Origin: Rachicladosporium sp. CCFEE 5018
Taxonomy: Eukaryota > Ascomycota > Dothideomycetes > Cladosporiales > Cladosporiaceae
DNA: 64,000 nt
Direction: 5' to 3'
NCBI GenBank assembly: GCA_002077045.2
Contig: KZ111162.1
Coordinates: forward strand, 279,981 to 343,980
The notes under the pieces were generated by a model. That model was given only the letters and a program-made list of their open reading frames with translations. It was not told where the DNA came from and ran no database searches. A program made the translations under genes and the position numbers. This document shows, in pieces, positions 1 through 10,012 of this stretch (position 1 is the first letter of the stretch; the number at the start of each line of letters is the position of its first letter).

Positions 1-622
1 TATAGTTGCTGTGCCCGATATCGATGAATGCCACCCTCCTTGGCTTTTCCTCGGCAGTAGGTAGATCCAGCTTCGTTATACCGTAGCCGAGTGCAGTAGC
101 TGTGGTCTCATTGATCAAGCGGAGAATCTTCAAACCGGCGATATCCGCTGCATCCAGCAGACATCTGCGCTGCGCATCGGTGTACCATGCAGGACAAGCG
201 ATCACCATCTCGTTTACAGCCAATTTTAGCTCCGCGCTCGCAGTCTGCTTGGCGCGAGTGAGGAACATGGCTGCCAGTTGCGCTGCAGTGAAATCCGTAT
301 CTTTGCCCTGGTACTTGACACGTGCTCCCAACTGGCCATCTTTCTCGATTAAGGGCACTGACAGGTAGTCCTTCTCGATTTGAACGTCAGGGTCGTTGAG
401 GGAACGCCCTGCTAGCCGTGTAAGGCTGCCGACCGTGTTCTTGAGATTGGAGATCTCGAGAGACTTTGCCGTCTCTCCTAGGTATCTGCATTTTGGCCCA
501 AAACCAACGAGTGAGGGTGTAGCACGGTTGGAGACCTCATTCGCTATGACATCGACACCCTTATTGCGTGCAACTGCGATCACAGCATTTTGAGTGCCGA
601 AGTCGAGCCCGACGACCGACAT
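1..622 (-). CDS. SSE1: Hsp110/Hsp88-type chaperone (Sse1 family), partial
   Basis: Reading the minus strand from ATG at 622 gives an open frame that runs off the left edge, so only the N-terminal 207 or so residues are present. It opens with MSVVGLDFGTQN, the nucleotide-binding phosphate-1 motif of the Hsp70 superfamily, followed by NEVSNRATPSLVGFG and GETAKS. The Asn-Glu-Val-Ser-Asn-Arg stretch and GFGPK are characteristic of the Hsp110/Sse1 branch rather than canonical Hsp70. Sse1 proteins act in the cytosol as nucleotide-exchange factors for Hsp70 and as holdases (family knowledge). No intron is needed in the visible part. It is divergent from the phospholipase gene, with about 1.2 kb between them. 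Confidence 0.92.
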   Translation of the reverse strand, partial: MSVVGLDFGTQNAVIAVARNKGVDVIANEVSNRATPSLVGFGPKCRYLGETAKSLEISNLKNTVGSLTRLAGRSLNDPDVQIEKDYLSVPLIEKDGQLGARVKYQGKDTDFTAAQLAAMFLTRAKQTASAELKLAVNEMVIACPAWYTDAQRRCLLDAADIAGLKILRLINETTATALGYGITKLDLPTAEEKPRRVAFIDIGHSNY

Positions 623-1844
623 GGTGAAGGATTCCGTTCCCTGAAAATGTGATCTGGATTTTCAATGACAAGGGGATTGATGCGCTCGGTCGGATTTTGG
701 GGATGGAAAGGTAATGTGTGTGGTGTAGCTATAAAGCGCAAGTAGGCGGTGTTTGCAGTGTAGTCGCTAAATTTTGACGAACACGCCAGAATTCACTAGA
801 AGGTTTGCCCGACACTGCGACGTGCCTGCGCACAGACCATGCGCATACGACTCGCGACAATTCAGCATCAGCTGAATACACTGCACCCTTGAGAACAACA
901 CATCGGAAATAGTCCTTCAACGGGCTGCCGCCATAGCGCTCTTTCTGGTTAGGCTCTCTGGCTTATGCTAGTATTCACGAGGCTGCGGCAGTGATCAAGA
1001 CAGCGCAGCCCTCACTGAGAGCGAGTTAACCCTACGAGATGCACTCGACTACACTGATCTAGGGAGCCTCTCGATGGATGCCACCGCAGTCACAATGCTA
1101 CTGTCAGTCCGCTCTTGACTACGCACCAGGTGTCGCGGGATCAATGAGAGGCTAAATATCCGTACTCGGCCACTACTTGGACGATGCAAGGTGCATCCGC
1201 AGTCCACCAGGCCGACGGTCTACCAGTCACTGCTCACGGAAGACAGTGGAATTGACTGTGCTCTCCTCCAGCGGATCGCGATGATGACCACGATCTTGCG
1301 AGCTCAGACACATCGATGCCCCCCCACTCTGGGTCGGGTCATGGACTAGATTGCTCCTCGACTGTGCGCCATCCAGGGCTGAATGCAACTCAGCCAGAAG
1401 GCCAGCAAAGCAACGCACTACTCTGTCGACTAAAAGCTACTACACTGGGAGGTCTAGGGGCAAGGACCTGGGTGTCGGGAAGTCATAGATTGCTGCACCA
1501 TTTGCTCATCATTGAAATGGTAATTGTCCAGAGCTTCTGAGATCTCCCGTGATCATTTGTTGTGGAATGATAGTCACTGACCCGTCGCATTGCTCTGTAC
1601 TGCACTTCTGTAGCAATACAGCTTCGTTCGTCCTTGATACATACCCACGCTCACAAAGCGCTCGACGCTGCCCTGTGACATGGATCCAATTTAGAGTTGT
1701 GGCGCAACGTGGCGTCACTTTTCGCGACGCGCCTGCCAACTATTCTCTCAACAATCGCACTCCAACAATTGCACTCCATCCATCCAATTATTCTCTTCTA
1801 CTTCACACTCCTTTGATGATGTCTACGAGTCGATAACATCTGAC
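623..1844. promoter_or_regulatory. divergent intergenic region, Hsp110 / phospholipase
   Basis: About 1.2 kb lying between two genes read in opposite directions, so it should hold both promoters. Only short overlapping frames occur and none resembles a protein. The last 150 bases before the phospholipase are rich in C and T with repeated CAACAATTGCACTCCA-like words near 1750-1790. Confidence 0.5.
1816..1836 (+). promoter_or_regulatory. short upstream ORF before the phospholipase
   Basis: ATG ATG TCT ACG AGT CGA TAA: a six-codon frame ending 8 bases before the main ATG at 1845. If the mRNA starts upstream, ribosomes would meet it first, so it could damp translation of the main frame. Whether it is in the transcript is not known. 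Confidence 0.35.
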
Positions 1845-4223
1845 ATGTATCGCGCTGCCTTCCGCGCGCATTCCCGACTTGTGGTCGGAAGTGTCGCAGG
1901 AAGTGCAATTGCCTTTGGGACGATCGTCGCTCGTTCACAGCCACTTCATGCGGATAGCGGAGAGACAGCCACAGCATGGACGGCTCAACCTACAGTGACC
2001 GCATCAAAGAATCGAACATCTGCACAAGAAGGTGCGCAGATCGACGGGTCCAAGGGTCCCGGCTCGCGACGAGATGGATCAATATCTCGAACCCCTGCAC
2101 CGCCTCCTCAGACCAAGGGTCACGTCGACTACAGTGCATCGAAGCAGGGCACTGATGAAACCGCTTCATCAGCATGGACGACTATCACAGCGCCTCTCGC
2201 AGCAGCGCGCGACATATTCACGAACATCAATCTGGACATTAACCTCGCCCAGATCGGCGATACGATCACGGACTATGTCTTGCCCACTTGGGTGAAAGGT
2301 CTACCAGCTCTCATCTCGAAGCTGCAAGATGAGATGTCCATGGCACCTTGGTCACTGTCATGGGAGATCTGGGAGGACGCTCATGACCCTGAGAAGAATC
2401 CCGAGATCGTCTGGGATGCCGAAGTCCGGATCTCGAGCGACCTTTGTCTGGAGGAGCAGCAGTACCTTGCAAAGCGCAAGGTCGCTGTCGCAAAGGCGCT
2501 CGCAAAGTATCTAGATGTCCCTGCGAACGATGTGCATCCCGATGATGTCCCAGTGATAGCGATGTGTGGGTCTGGTGGCGGTTTGCGCGCGCTAATCGCT
2601 GGCACTTCGTCCTATCTTTCAGCGCAACAGGCTGGCCTGTTCGACTGTACCACTTACACTGCTGGCGTCAGTGGGAGCTGTTGGCTTCAGACGCTCTACT
2701 ACTCTTCGATCGGTCAGACTGACTTTGGCCGTCTGGCCGATCACTTCAAGGCACGATTGAATGTGCACCTGGCCTTTCCACCAGCCGCATTGGGTTTGCT
2801 GAGCCAAGCGCCAACTAACAAGTTCCTCTTGGGTGGCGTCGTCGAGAAGCTGAAGGGTGTGCCAGATGCCGAATTCGGCGTTGTCGACATCTACGGCATG
2901 CTGCTCGCTGCTCGATTGCTAGTCCCGAAAGGTGAACTCGGCGTCAGTGACTGGGACCTGAAGGTTTCGAACCAGCGCTACTTTGTTGATCACGGCGACA
3001 AGCCATTGCCAATCTACACTGCTGTCCGTCACGAGATTCCTGAGGTCGAGCACGACGGCCGAGAAGCGAGTGCATCTGTCGAGCAGAAACGTAAGGAGGC
3101 GGCTTACTTCCAGTGGTTCGAGTGGACGCCATATGAGTTTTTCTGTGAGGAGCTCAACGCAGGCATCCCGACATGGGCAACGGGACGACCATTCGATGCT
3201 GGAAAGACGCTTTGGCGAGATAACGGGCTTGCGCTTCCTGAGGTCCGAGTACCTCTGATGATGGGCATCTGGGGCTCAGCGTTCTGCGCGACCCTCTCAG
3301 ACTACTACAAAGAGATCCAGCCCTTACTCCGGGGCAGCGGACTTGGCCTTGGTCCAAGTCTGGACGCATTATTGTCAGACAAGGACGCCGACATGGTCAA
3401 AGTGCACCCTCTGGACCCAGCCTCGATACCAAACTTCGCCCTCGGGCTTCGCGGGAAGCTCCCAGCGACATGTCCGGAGAGCATACACAACGACTCCCAC
3501 CTTCGTCTCATGGACGCAGGTATGAGTAACAACCTCCCTATTTACCCTCTGCTTCGCCCTGGCCGGAATGTCGATGTCATCATCGCCTTCGACGTCTCCG
3601 CCGATGCGCCGCACGCAAACTGGATCGGCGTAGCAGGCGGCTACGCTAAGCAACGTAAGATCAAGGGCTGGCCTATGGGTGCTGGCTGGCCTCCACGCGC
3701 AGAGCCGGATGCAGATGTGACAAAAGAGCTCGCTGACGCCGAGGCGACTGCTAAAGAGACCGTCACCCAAGCCCAAGCTGAGGACCACTTGAGCCACTGC
3801 ACTGTATGGGTCGGCAGCACGACCGAATCCTCAGTCGCGCCTGAAGACATCCCCGCCGCCAAGCGCGTCTCCTCAGATCTCGATATCCCTGAGATCTCCC
3901 GTCCCGATGCGGGCATCGCAGTCATCTACTTCCCGCTCATCCCCAACGACGCTGTGCCCGGCGTAGACCCACAGAAGTCAGATTACATGTCCACCTGGAA
4001 CTTCGTGTACACGCCAGATGAGATTGACAAGGTCATGGCGCTTGCGAAAGCGAATTTTGCGGAGGGCGAGGAGCAGACGAAGAGGACTGTGAGAGCTGTG
4101 TGGCAGAGGAAGATGGAGGGACGGTTGGGAAGAGAGAAGGAGGCGAGGGATTTGAGGGCTAGGATGAGGATGAGGAGGGGGGAGCCGTTGGGGAAGACGG
4201 GGTGGGGTGATCATTTTGTGTAG
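1845..4223 (+). CDS. cytosolic phospholipase A2-like lipase (fungal PlaA type)
   Basis: A single 792-residue frame. The catalytic core of the cPLA2/lysophospholipase family is clear: glycine-rich oxyanion loop GSGGG at 242-246, nucleophile elbow GVSGS with Ser276, and the second dyad residue in MDAG with Asp557. The first 35 residues are Arg/Ser/Ala-rich without acids and then become hydrophobic, which fits a mitochondrial presequence; fungal PlaA-type enzymes have been reported in mitochondria. The family hydrolyses the sn-2 acyl bond of phospholipids. The C-terminal 100 residues are strongly charged (Lys/Arg/Glu). No intron is required. A tiny upstream ORF sits just before the ATG. Family assignment is firm; location is inferred. 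Confidence 0.9.
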   Translation: MYRAAFRAHSRLVVGSVAGSAIAFGTIVARSQPLHADSGETATAWTAQPTVTASKNRTSAQEGAQIDGSKGPGSRRDGSISRTPAPPPQTKGHVDYSASKQGTDETASSAWTTITAPLAAARDIFTNINLDINLAQIGDTITDYVLPTWVKGLPALISKLQDEMSMAPWSLSWEIWEDAHDPEKNPEIVWDAEVRISSDLCLEEQQYLAKRKVAVAKALAKYLDVPANDVHPDDVPVIAMCGSGGGLRALIAGTSSYLSAQQAGLFDCTTYTAGVSGSCWLQTLYYSSIGQTDFGRLADHFKARLNVHLAFPPAALGLLSQAPTNKFLLGGVVEKLKGVPDAEFGVVDIYGMLLAARLLVPKGELGVSDWDLKVSNQRYFVDHGDKPLPIYTAVRHEIPEVEHDGREASASVEQKRKEAAYFQWFEWTPYEFFCEELNAGIPTWATGRPFDAGKTLWRDNGLALPEVRVPLMMGIWGSAFCATLSDYYKEIQPLLRGSGLGLGPSLDALLSDKDADMVKVHPLDPASIPNFALGLRGKLPATCPESIHNDSHLRLMDAGMSNNLPIYPLLRPGRNVDVIIAFDVSADAPHANWIGVAGGYAKQRKIKGWPMGAGWPPRAEPDADVTKELADAEATAKETVTQAQAEDHLSHCTVWVGSTTESSVAPEDIPAAKRVSSDLDIPEISRPDAGIAVIYFPLIPNDAVPGVDPQKSDYMSTWNFVYTPDEIDKVMALAKANFAEGEEQTKRTVRAVWQRKMEGRLGREKEARDLRARMRMRRGEPLGKTGWGDHFV

Positions 4224-4685
4224 CGTTGTGCTAGCGAGTGTTTCGATGCACTGCTATCTCTGATACATGGTGGTGTGGTGGGGCTGGATGTATAGAATAG
4301 ATTTTTGATACCCCGAATGTAGTACGGAGTTGGCCAGCTTGACTGTGTGCATTTGATTTTGATATGCCTGGAAGGTTTCACCTTCTGTCTTGTCATATTC
4401 GACTGTAATTACGCTCTGTTCCAGTCGCCACGCCAGTACGGCCGAGCATCACTGCCATCTCTGCTGATGGCCACACTGCAGCGATGCACTTCCGTCGGTG
4501 TGATCCGAGTAAAGAGATTCTCTTCTCCTTCTTGTCGTAGCGGATTGACTCTGCCCCTCCGCGACACAGTAACTGCTATCTCCTATGCCGGAATATTAGA
4601 CCAATGCGTAAGAGACTTCGGAGGCCAAGCGAGAAGGTGCCTGCCTTCCCTTGTGGCGCCTATCGAGCTATACACCAATGCCCCG
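4224..4685. other. convergent intergenic region
   Basis: The 3' ends of the phospholipase (+) and HET gene (-) face each other here. No coding frame is convincing; it should contain both polyadenylation regions. Confidence 0.5.
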
Positions 4686-6606
4686 TCAACGCACAACGAA
4701 CCACTGCTGCTTTACGCCAGCAGCCCGTAATTTTGGTATGGTCTCCCCGTACATCAAACCACGTGCATATGCTAGCCCGATGAACTGGTAGTTTTCATCA
4801 TAAGGTCTCAAAATCGCAGGCCACGGACTACCTCTTAGTGCTGTGACCGTATCGCCACGCCGTATCGCAGATGGTCCGAGACCACACTTCCCGGAACGCA
4901 TTTTGAACAGCCTTCGATCGATGAGAGCATCCCACTTGCAGTGCTTGCTCGCTAGAGCAGTCGCTGCGCTCACCGCCCTCCGGCTTGCTTCCGGGTCAGC
5001 TATGAGAAGATCGTGGTCCAGCAACGCATCGATGGCATCCGCTCCGAGATCGACGTCCTCAGGCGTTGCTCTCCGGCCAGATTTGGCTTCTTCGGCCATC
5101 AGGGCGCATGATAGCGATAGCACATCGGCTTGCTCCAGCACAAGCCGCATGTCAACGTCAAAGACCTGACTAAGCCCGAGATCCGCCGCAGCGTTCAGCA
5201 TCCAAGACTGTAATGCGTCAGACTGTTGAAGATCCGAACGCTGACAGGGGTCGGAGGCTGCGACGACAGTGTCGACCTGAATACCTGCTAACACGAGCGT
5301 CTCCGGGGAGACATCTTCTGCTGCAACTGTCCTGAACGCGCCGAGATCACCGTACGCTGTGAAATCTAACATACTCGGTACGAGAGGACGTCCGGTCGTC
5401 TGCGGTTGCTCTCCTACGCGAATCGTCCACGAGCAGCCGCGAGGCCCTTGCGCAGGATGCGACACATCGCGTAAAGCCCACAGATCATTGCGTTGTCGTA
5501 TCATGTACCGGGTCGTCTCCTGCTCGATCCTTTCGATGCTCTTTCTATAGTCCGGTACGATCCGACCAGCTGCTCGCTGAGATATGCCAAGCAAAGCGTA
5601 TACGCCGTCCCTGGGCTCCGACTTCTCGAAAGGTCTGGTGAACATGATAAGGTTTGCGAGAGACGGCGAAGTCTCATCCCACCACCCGTATTCTCGATCG
5701 GTCAGATCGGCTAGCACTAGAGCACAATCTCGACCTCTGATCTCCGTTGCATTGGAAAGGCGATTCAGCTGGCTGCTGCTGACCAGCCACGTTATAACAC
5801 GCAGAAGAGGAGCCAGAGCATAGCTTCCCGATCCAAGGTGGCAAATGTTGTAGGGCGCTAGTCTGGCCTCCTGAACAATCCAGAGGCGTCTGTTGCTGAC
5901 GGTAAGCATGACACCATCTAACATGAGCTCGGAACCACGCACCTGAACCAAGGTAAAGAGATCAAGAATCTTACTGCCTCTCTGTCGAAATCGTATCGGT
6001 ATCCCGGATCGGAGAATGCGAGGCTTCCATTTTCGTTGTAGACCAGTGATTTCCATTGTTTGTAGTCTGCGGTGATGCCTCCGATCTCGCTCTCTATCAT
6101 GTACAGAACCTGAAGCACCCGTCTACTCATTGCTTCATCGTCGGTAAGATGGATTAGATTGTACGTCGAACCAGCATAGATAGAGCTCATGAGTTTGACT
6201 TGGCTGCTTCGCTCATCTACGTCGTCCTGGTTAATACATATCTATCTTAGGGTCAGCCCGCGGACGCAAGCACGGGTACAAAGTTAGGGCATGATCATAC
6301 AGCGTCGATCCAGACAAGCCTTGCACGATCTTCTTGTCGTAACCTTCGGAGAGCAGCTGCGGTGTTGTCCGGTATACTCAAGAGAGTACCTGCGATCTCA
6401 ATCGAGGCAGACTTTGTCGCCGCCCCCCAGGCGTAAGAGATGGTCTCATACGAGGTCTCATCTCGTGTCGAGACGACGCGCAGCTTTGCACGCAGTCGTT
6501 CTTCTGCATGCTCGCCCGGAAGTAGCTCCAGGACACGGAACTGGCTTTGGCCTGGTTGCAACGGCTGGTATGTGGGACCGAGTTCTTCCAAGGGAATATC
6601 GCTCAT
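4686..6606 (-). CDS. HET-domain (heterokaryon incompatibility-type) protein
   Basis: Three exons: 6606-6301, 6241-5943 and 5889-4686, 602 residues. Introns 6242-6300 and 5890-5942 are GT-AG. Splicing restores the HET block: YETISYAWG in exon 1, WIDAICINQDDVDERSSQV across intron 1, and PWFRRLWIVQEARLAPY across intron 2. The C-terminal part has the usual PRDGVYALLG, then a GD-x-V and GE-containing tail. HET proteins control nonself recognition and can trigger cell death after hyphal fusion (family knowledge). The start is uncertain: an in-frame ATG at 6774 would add 56 residues of low-complexity sequence; 6606 was preferred because the HET-type text begins just after it. Partner loci are unknown. 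Confidence 0.88.
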
Positions 6607-7453
6607 GTGCTCTTGATCAACATGGTCGGCACCGTTGCCTTCCCGAGGTCGTAATGCGGCAGTGCGGACTTGATCTGTTAATGAACGCCCGATGCGCAGG
6701 CCTCTCGCAAGCTGGCGTCGCAGGACGGACCCGGCGTGCTTACTGCGTGCCTCCACCATACCCAACGTCGACACATAGTCCTCTCATCGCGACAACTGTT
6801 TTCGATATGGAGGGACGTCAAGACCTCGCTGCGCATGACACTCACGTCGCTATTGATCAGCTTCGCCTCCACGGTCTCACCAGACACAACAGTGCGTTGA
6901 CGATTCATGGACAGCAGATGCAGAGTGTCGAGGTCGCAAAACGCTGCAGCGAATCGGATCTGGCCAGCTGCTGCACAGCCCGGCTCCAGGCTTGCTGCGG
7001 TGGAGGGTATTATCCACAAGCAGAAGCAGCCTACGCACAAATTGCATACTCGAGTGTCACGAAAGGGCCCACAATGAGGGACGGTAAGTAATAAAACAAT
7101 CTCGCTATTTGGTATCACAAGCTTTCAATCTCCTCGCCCAAAATCTCGCTCCAACCTAATACACACATAAGAGACGCTTCCTGTTGCTCGCCCTCTGCCA
7201 AAGCCCAGTCCAACTCCAACAGCCGCTCAGCGGGTTGAGGAAGACCCAGGCTGGTGGGGAAGGCGTGGTGTGTAATGTAGATTAGTGACATTAGGGTAGC
7301 ACCTCTCCCCGTCTCGTCCTGGTTGGCCGCGATAGCCTTCGCCTGAAGCCAGCGTGTATCGCCAGTAGGCTGAGCGCACGTCCAAGCAAGCAAGCGACCC
7401 TCCCAATCCCTTCCCAAACCTCACACCCACTCAATCTCATTTTCTCGCCAGAC
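6607..7453. other. intergenic, HET gene / septin
   Basis: Upstream of the HET gene and downstream of the septin, both on the minus strand. Several 60-260 codon frames cross it but none shows a recognisable motif, and the long plus-strand frame from 6291 is antisense to the HET exon. The stretch should hold the HET promoter and the septin 3' end. Confidence 0.4.
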
Positions 7454-9171
7454 CTAACCCCTCAGCGAGAACCCTCCCTTCTTCCTGACCTTCTCATCCA
7501 CCGGCCGCCCACTCTCAATCCTCCCCTTCTTCTCCTCCAACTCCACCCTCTGCCGATCAAGCTGCTCCTTCATCTCCCTATGCCTCGCATACAACTCCTC
7601 CTCGCTCTGCTTAAGCTTATTCTCCTTCTCATTAACCTTCTGCTGGAACACCATCTTCATCTCCAATTCCATCTTAGCCAGCTTCTGCTCGTGCAAGCTG
7701 CGCTCCTCTTCCTGCTTTACAGCAGGATTCACCTCCTTGAAGACTGACGGGTCTTGGGCGACGCCCATGGCAGTCAGCTTATCGCTGCGATAGTTCTCGT
7801 AAAGAAAGTTGTTTGTGTGCTCTTTCAGCTCTTCCATGTGTGTTCGGATGAGCATTTGGCGCAGCTTGACGAAGTCGCAGTGCTCTTCGTTGTCGACCTC
7901 GATGACGCCCCAGGGGTAGCGGCGGCCGCGGACCTTGCGGCCTTCGGGCGTGGTGACCTCGGTGTTGGCGCCTACCACTGCGAAGGGGACTTTGGACATG
8001 ATCTCGTTGTTTTCGGCGATGGTCTCTTCGTCGTCGAGCTCGTATCGTGGGCCTTCGAAGATCTGGATGTTGTGGTGGTTGATGTCGCCGAGGATCTGCA
8101 TGCTGTCAGTGTATCGCTCCAGTATTGCATTGATGCACATTCAACACTCACACGCTGCTTGAACGCGGCAATCTCGTCATCGGTAAGCGTATCAGCCTTC
8201 GCTATCACCGGAATGAGGTTGACTTTGGTGTGAAGTCTGCGCATTACCTCCACATCAAGCGGCTTAAGCGAATGACCAGTAGGCTGAATGAAGTACACGC
8301 AAGCATGCACGCGGTTGTCGACAATATTCATGCGGTTGACCTTGTTCTCAGCATCAAGATACGCATCGAAGCGCGCTTCAATGTTCTCGACAATCGGACG
8401 CCAAGACTCGTCGTTGTTCACGAAGTCGCCGAAGCCCGGGGTGTCCACGACTGTGAGGCGGAGACGCACGCCGTTCTCCTCGATGTCGGCGCTGATGGAC
8501 TGGATGTTGACGGTCTTGGGGGCGAAGTCGAGGGAAGGCTGCTTGCGCTCTTTGGGCGGGTAGAGCGAGGTGTTGAAGAGGGTGTTCACGAGCGTGGACT
8601 TGCCGAGGCCAGATTCACCTGTGCTGTGTCAGCCCTGCACTACCCATTCACAGTACGTTCAGGATATCTACTCACCAACGACCATAACGTTGAAGTTGAA
8701 GCCCTTGCGCACACTCTTGCGATGCCATTGATTGGGCAAATTGGCAAACCCGACATAGCCAGTGAGCTTTCTACGCACAATGCTCTTCATGTCGCTTGCC
8801 GCTTGTGCCGCCGCTTTTGGGTCTTTCGAGGAGACGGTCTGGGGTGCTGTGGCGCCCCCATTGGGCATGATGTTGCTGTGCTCGACATGCGGGGATGTGA
8901 GCTTGCCATTGGGGATGGCCTGGTTGGGTATCGGCGAGGCTCGTGATGGAGGGGAGGCAGCTCCGAGGTTGCCGTTGGCGGTGGCTGTGGGGGGTGGTTT
9001 GTTAGCTATGACTGATGCTGCGCGGCTGTGGGTTGACGCCGCTGTGTCGATGCTCGTGCGCGTTGATGGCGGCTTCGAGGTCGCTGGTATAGAGGTGCCA
9101 GGCGATATGGCGGGTGTCATTGGGCCGGGGTGTGGGTGGGGTTGTTGGGACAGAGCTGTAGCGGCTGCCAT
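7454..9171 (-). CDS. aspB: septin, Cdc3/AspB class
   Basis: Exons 9171-8676, 8618-8152 and 8095-7454 encode 534 residues; introns 8619-8675 and 8096-8151 are GT-AG. An N-terminal low-complexity Pro/Ser/Thr-rich arm of about 110 residues precedes the polybasic patch and the GTPase domain. P-loop GESGLGKS falls at 166-173 (the first Gly codon is split by intron 1), with the switch motif DTPGFGD and the base-recognition motif AKAD. The C-terminal 100 residues are a Glu/Lys/Gln-rich coiled coil. Septins assemble into hetero-oligomeric filaments at septa and hyphal branch sites. The long N-terminal arm and the sequence before the P-loop match the Cdc3/AspB group. No upstream exon is evident. Confidence 0.93.
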
Positions 9172-10012
9172 GGTCTGCCAATGAATGTCGCGACAGTTCT
9201 GACCACGTGATGTATGCCGAAGTCGAAGCGTGGTCCTTTTGCGCGTGCGTGGGAGTGATGTTTGGTGAAGGTCGGAGAAGGGGATCTGAAGTTGAGGAAG
9301 GCTTACCCATCGTGACTGTGTTTGCTATGCTCCTTCTGCGCAAATACTGTCAGCACATGGCCATTGACCGCAGGCGCGACCTCCTGCTTCCACCGCAGCG
9401 TCGTATCCTTCCTCAACGGCGCAGAGTAACGGGCTCAAGGCTTACCAGTAAATTCTCCGGTGCTCCGCGTTTCAAGCAGCAATAGCCTGACTCAGTACGC
9501 AGTGTTGCTCGACGATAGAATGACAATCAATGGCAATAATGAGCGTCAAGAAGTGAAGCTCGACGGCAATGCGCTGGGTGAGAGGTGAGGTAGTGCAGTG
9601 TTCGGCAGAGCAATGGGTGCACGCGGTACGGGAGTGATGGCTGAATCTCCCCTTCGCGTCCAAGAAAGGGGACAGGGTGGCCCATGCACGATTAGCGTTA
9701 ACTACTCCAGGTCATTCAACTTTGTTTCGACGTCTCTCTATTATGTCGGCCGATACCGTTTGCCATCAGTTCTGTGTCCGACCCTGGCAATACCCGCGTA
9801 AGCATGCCATTCATTGATTGCTCGAGCACCAGGTAATCACTCAGTATTGCATACGCGTACAGCATATGTACCTGTCACATCCATAGAGCTAATGCAGCAG
9901 GTACCCACGCGAGCTGCATGAGGGTGTGGCAGTCAGCCGCATGCCTTTGACACCAAAACTCCAGTGGGTATCATCTGCTCCCTCCAAACCCCATCCAAAG
10001 TCCACTCACTCA
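9172..10012. promoter_or_regulatory. septin upstream region
   Basis: 840 bases between the Exo70 stop and the septin start, both on the minus strand, so the part next to 9171 should be the septin promoter and leader. No supported gene. Confidence 0.4.

Noticed and set aside
6291..7091. 266-codon plus-strand frame
   Set aside because: Overlaps the HET gene exon 1 on the other strand, no motif, composition of an antisense shadow.
8230..8946. 238-codon plus-strand frame
   Set aside because: Antisense to the septin exons; low-complexity Val/Asp/Ala text mirrors the septin codons.
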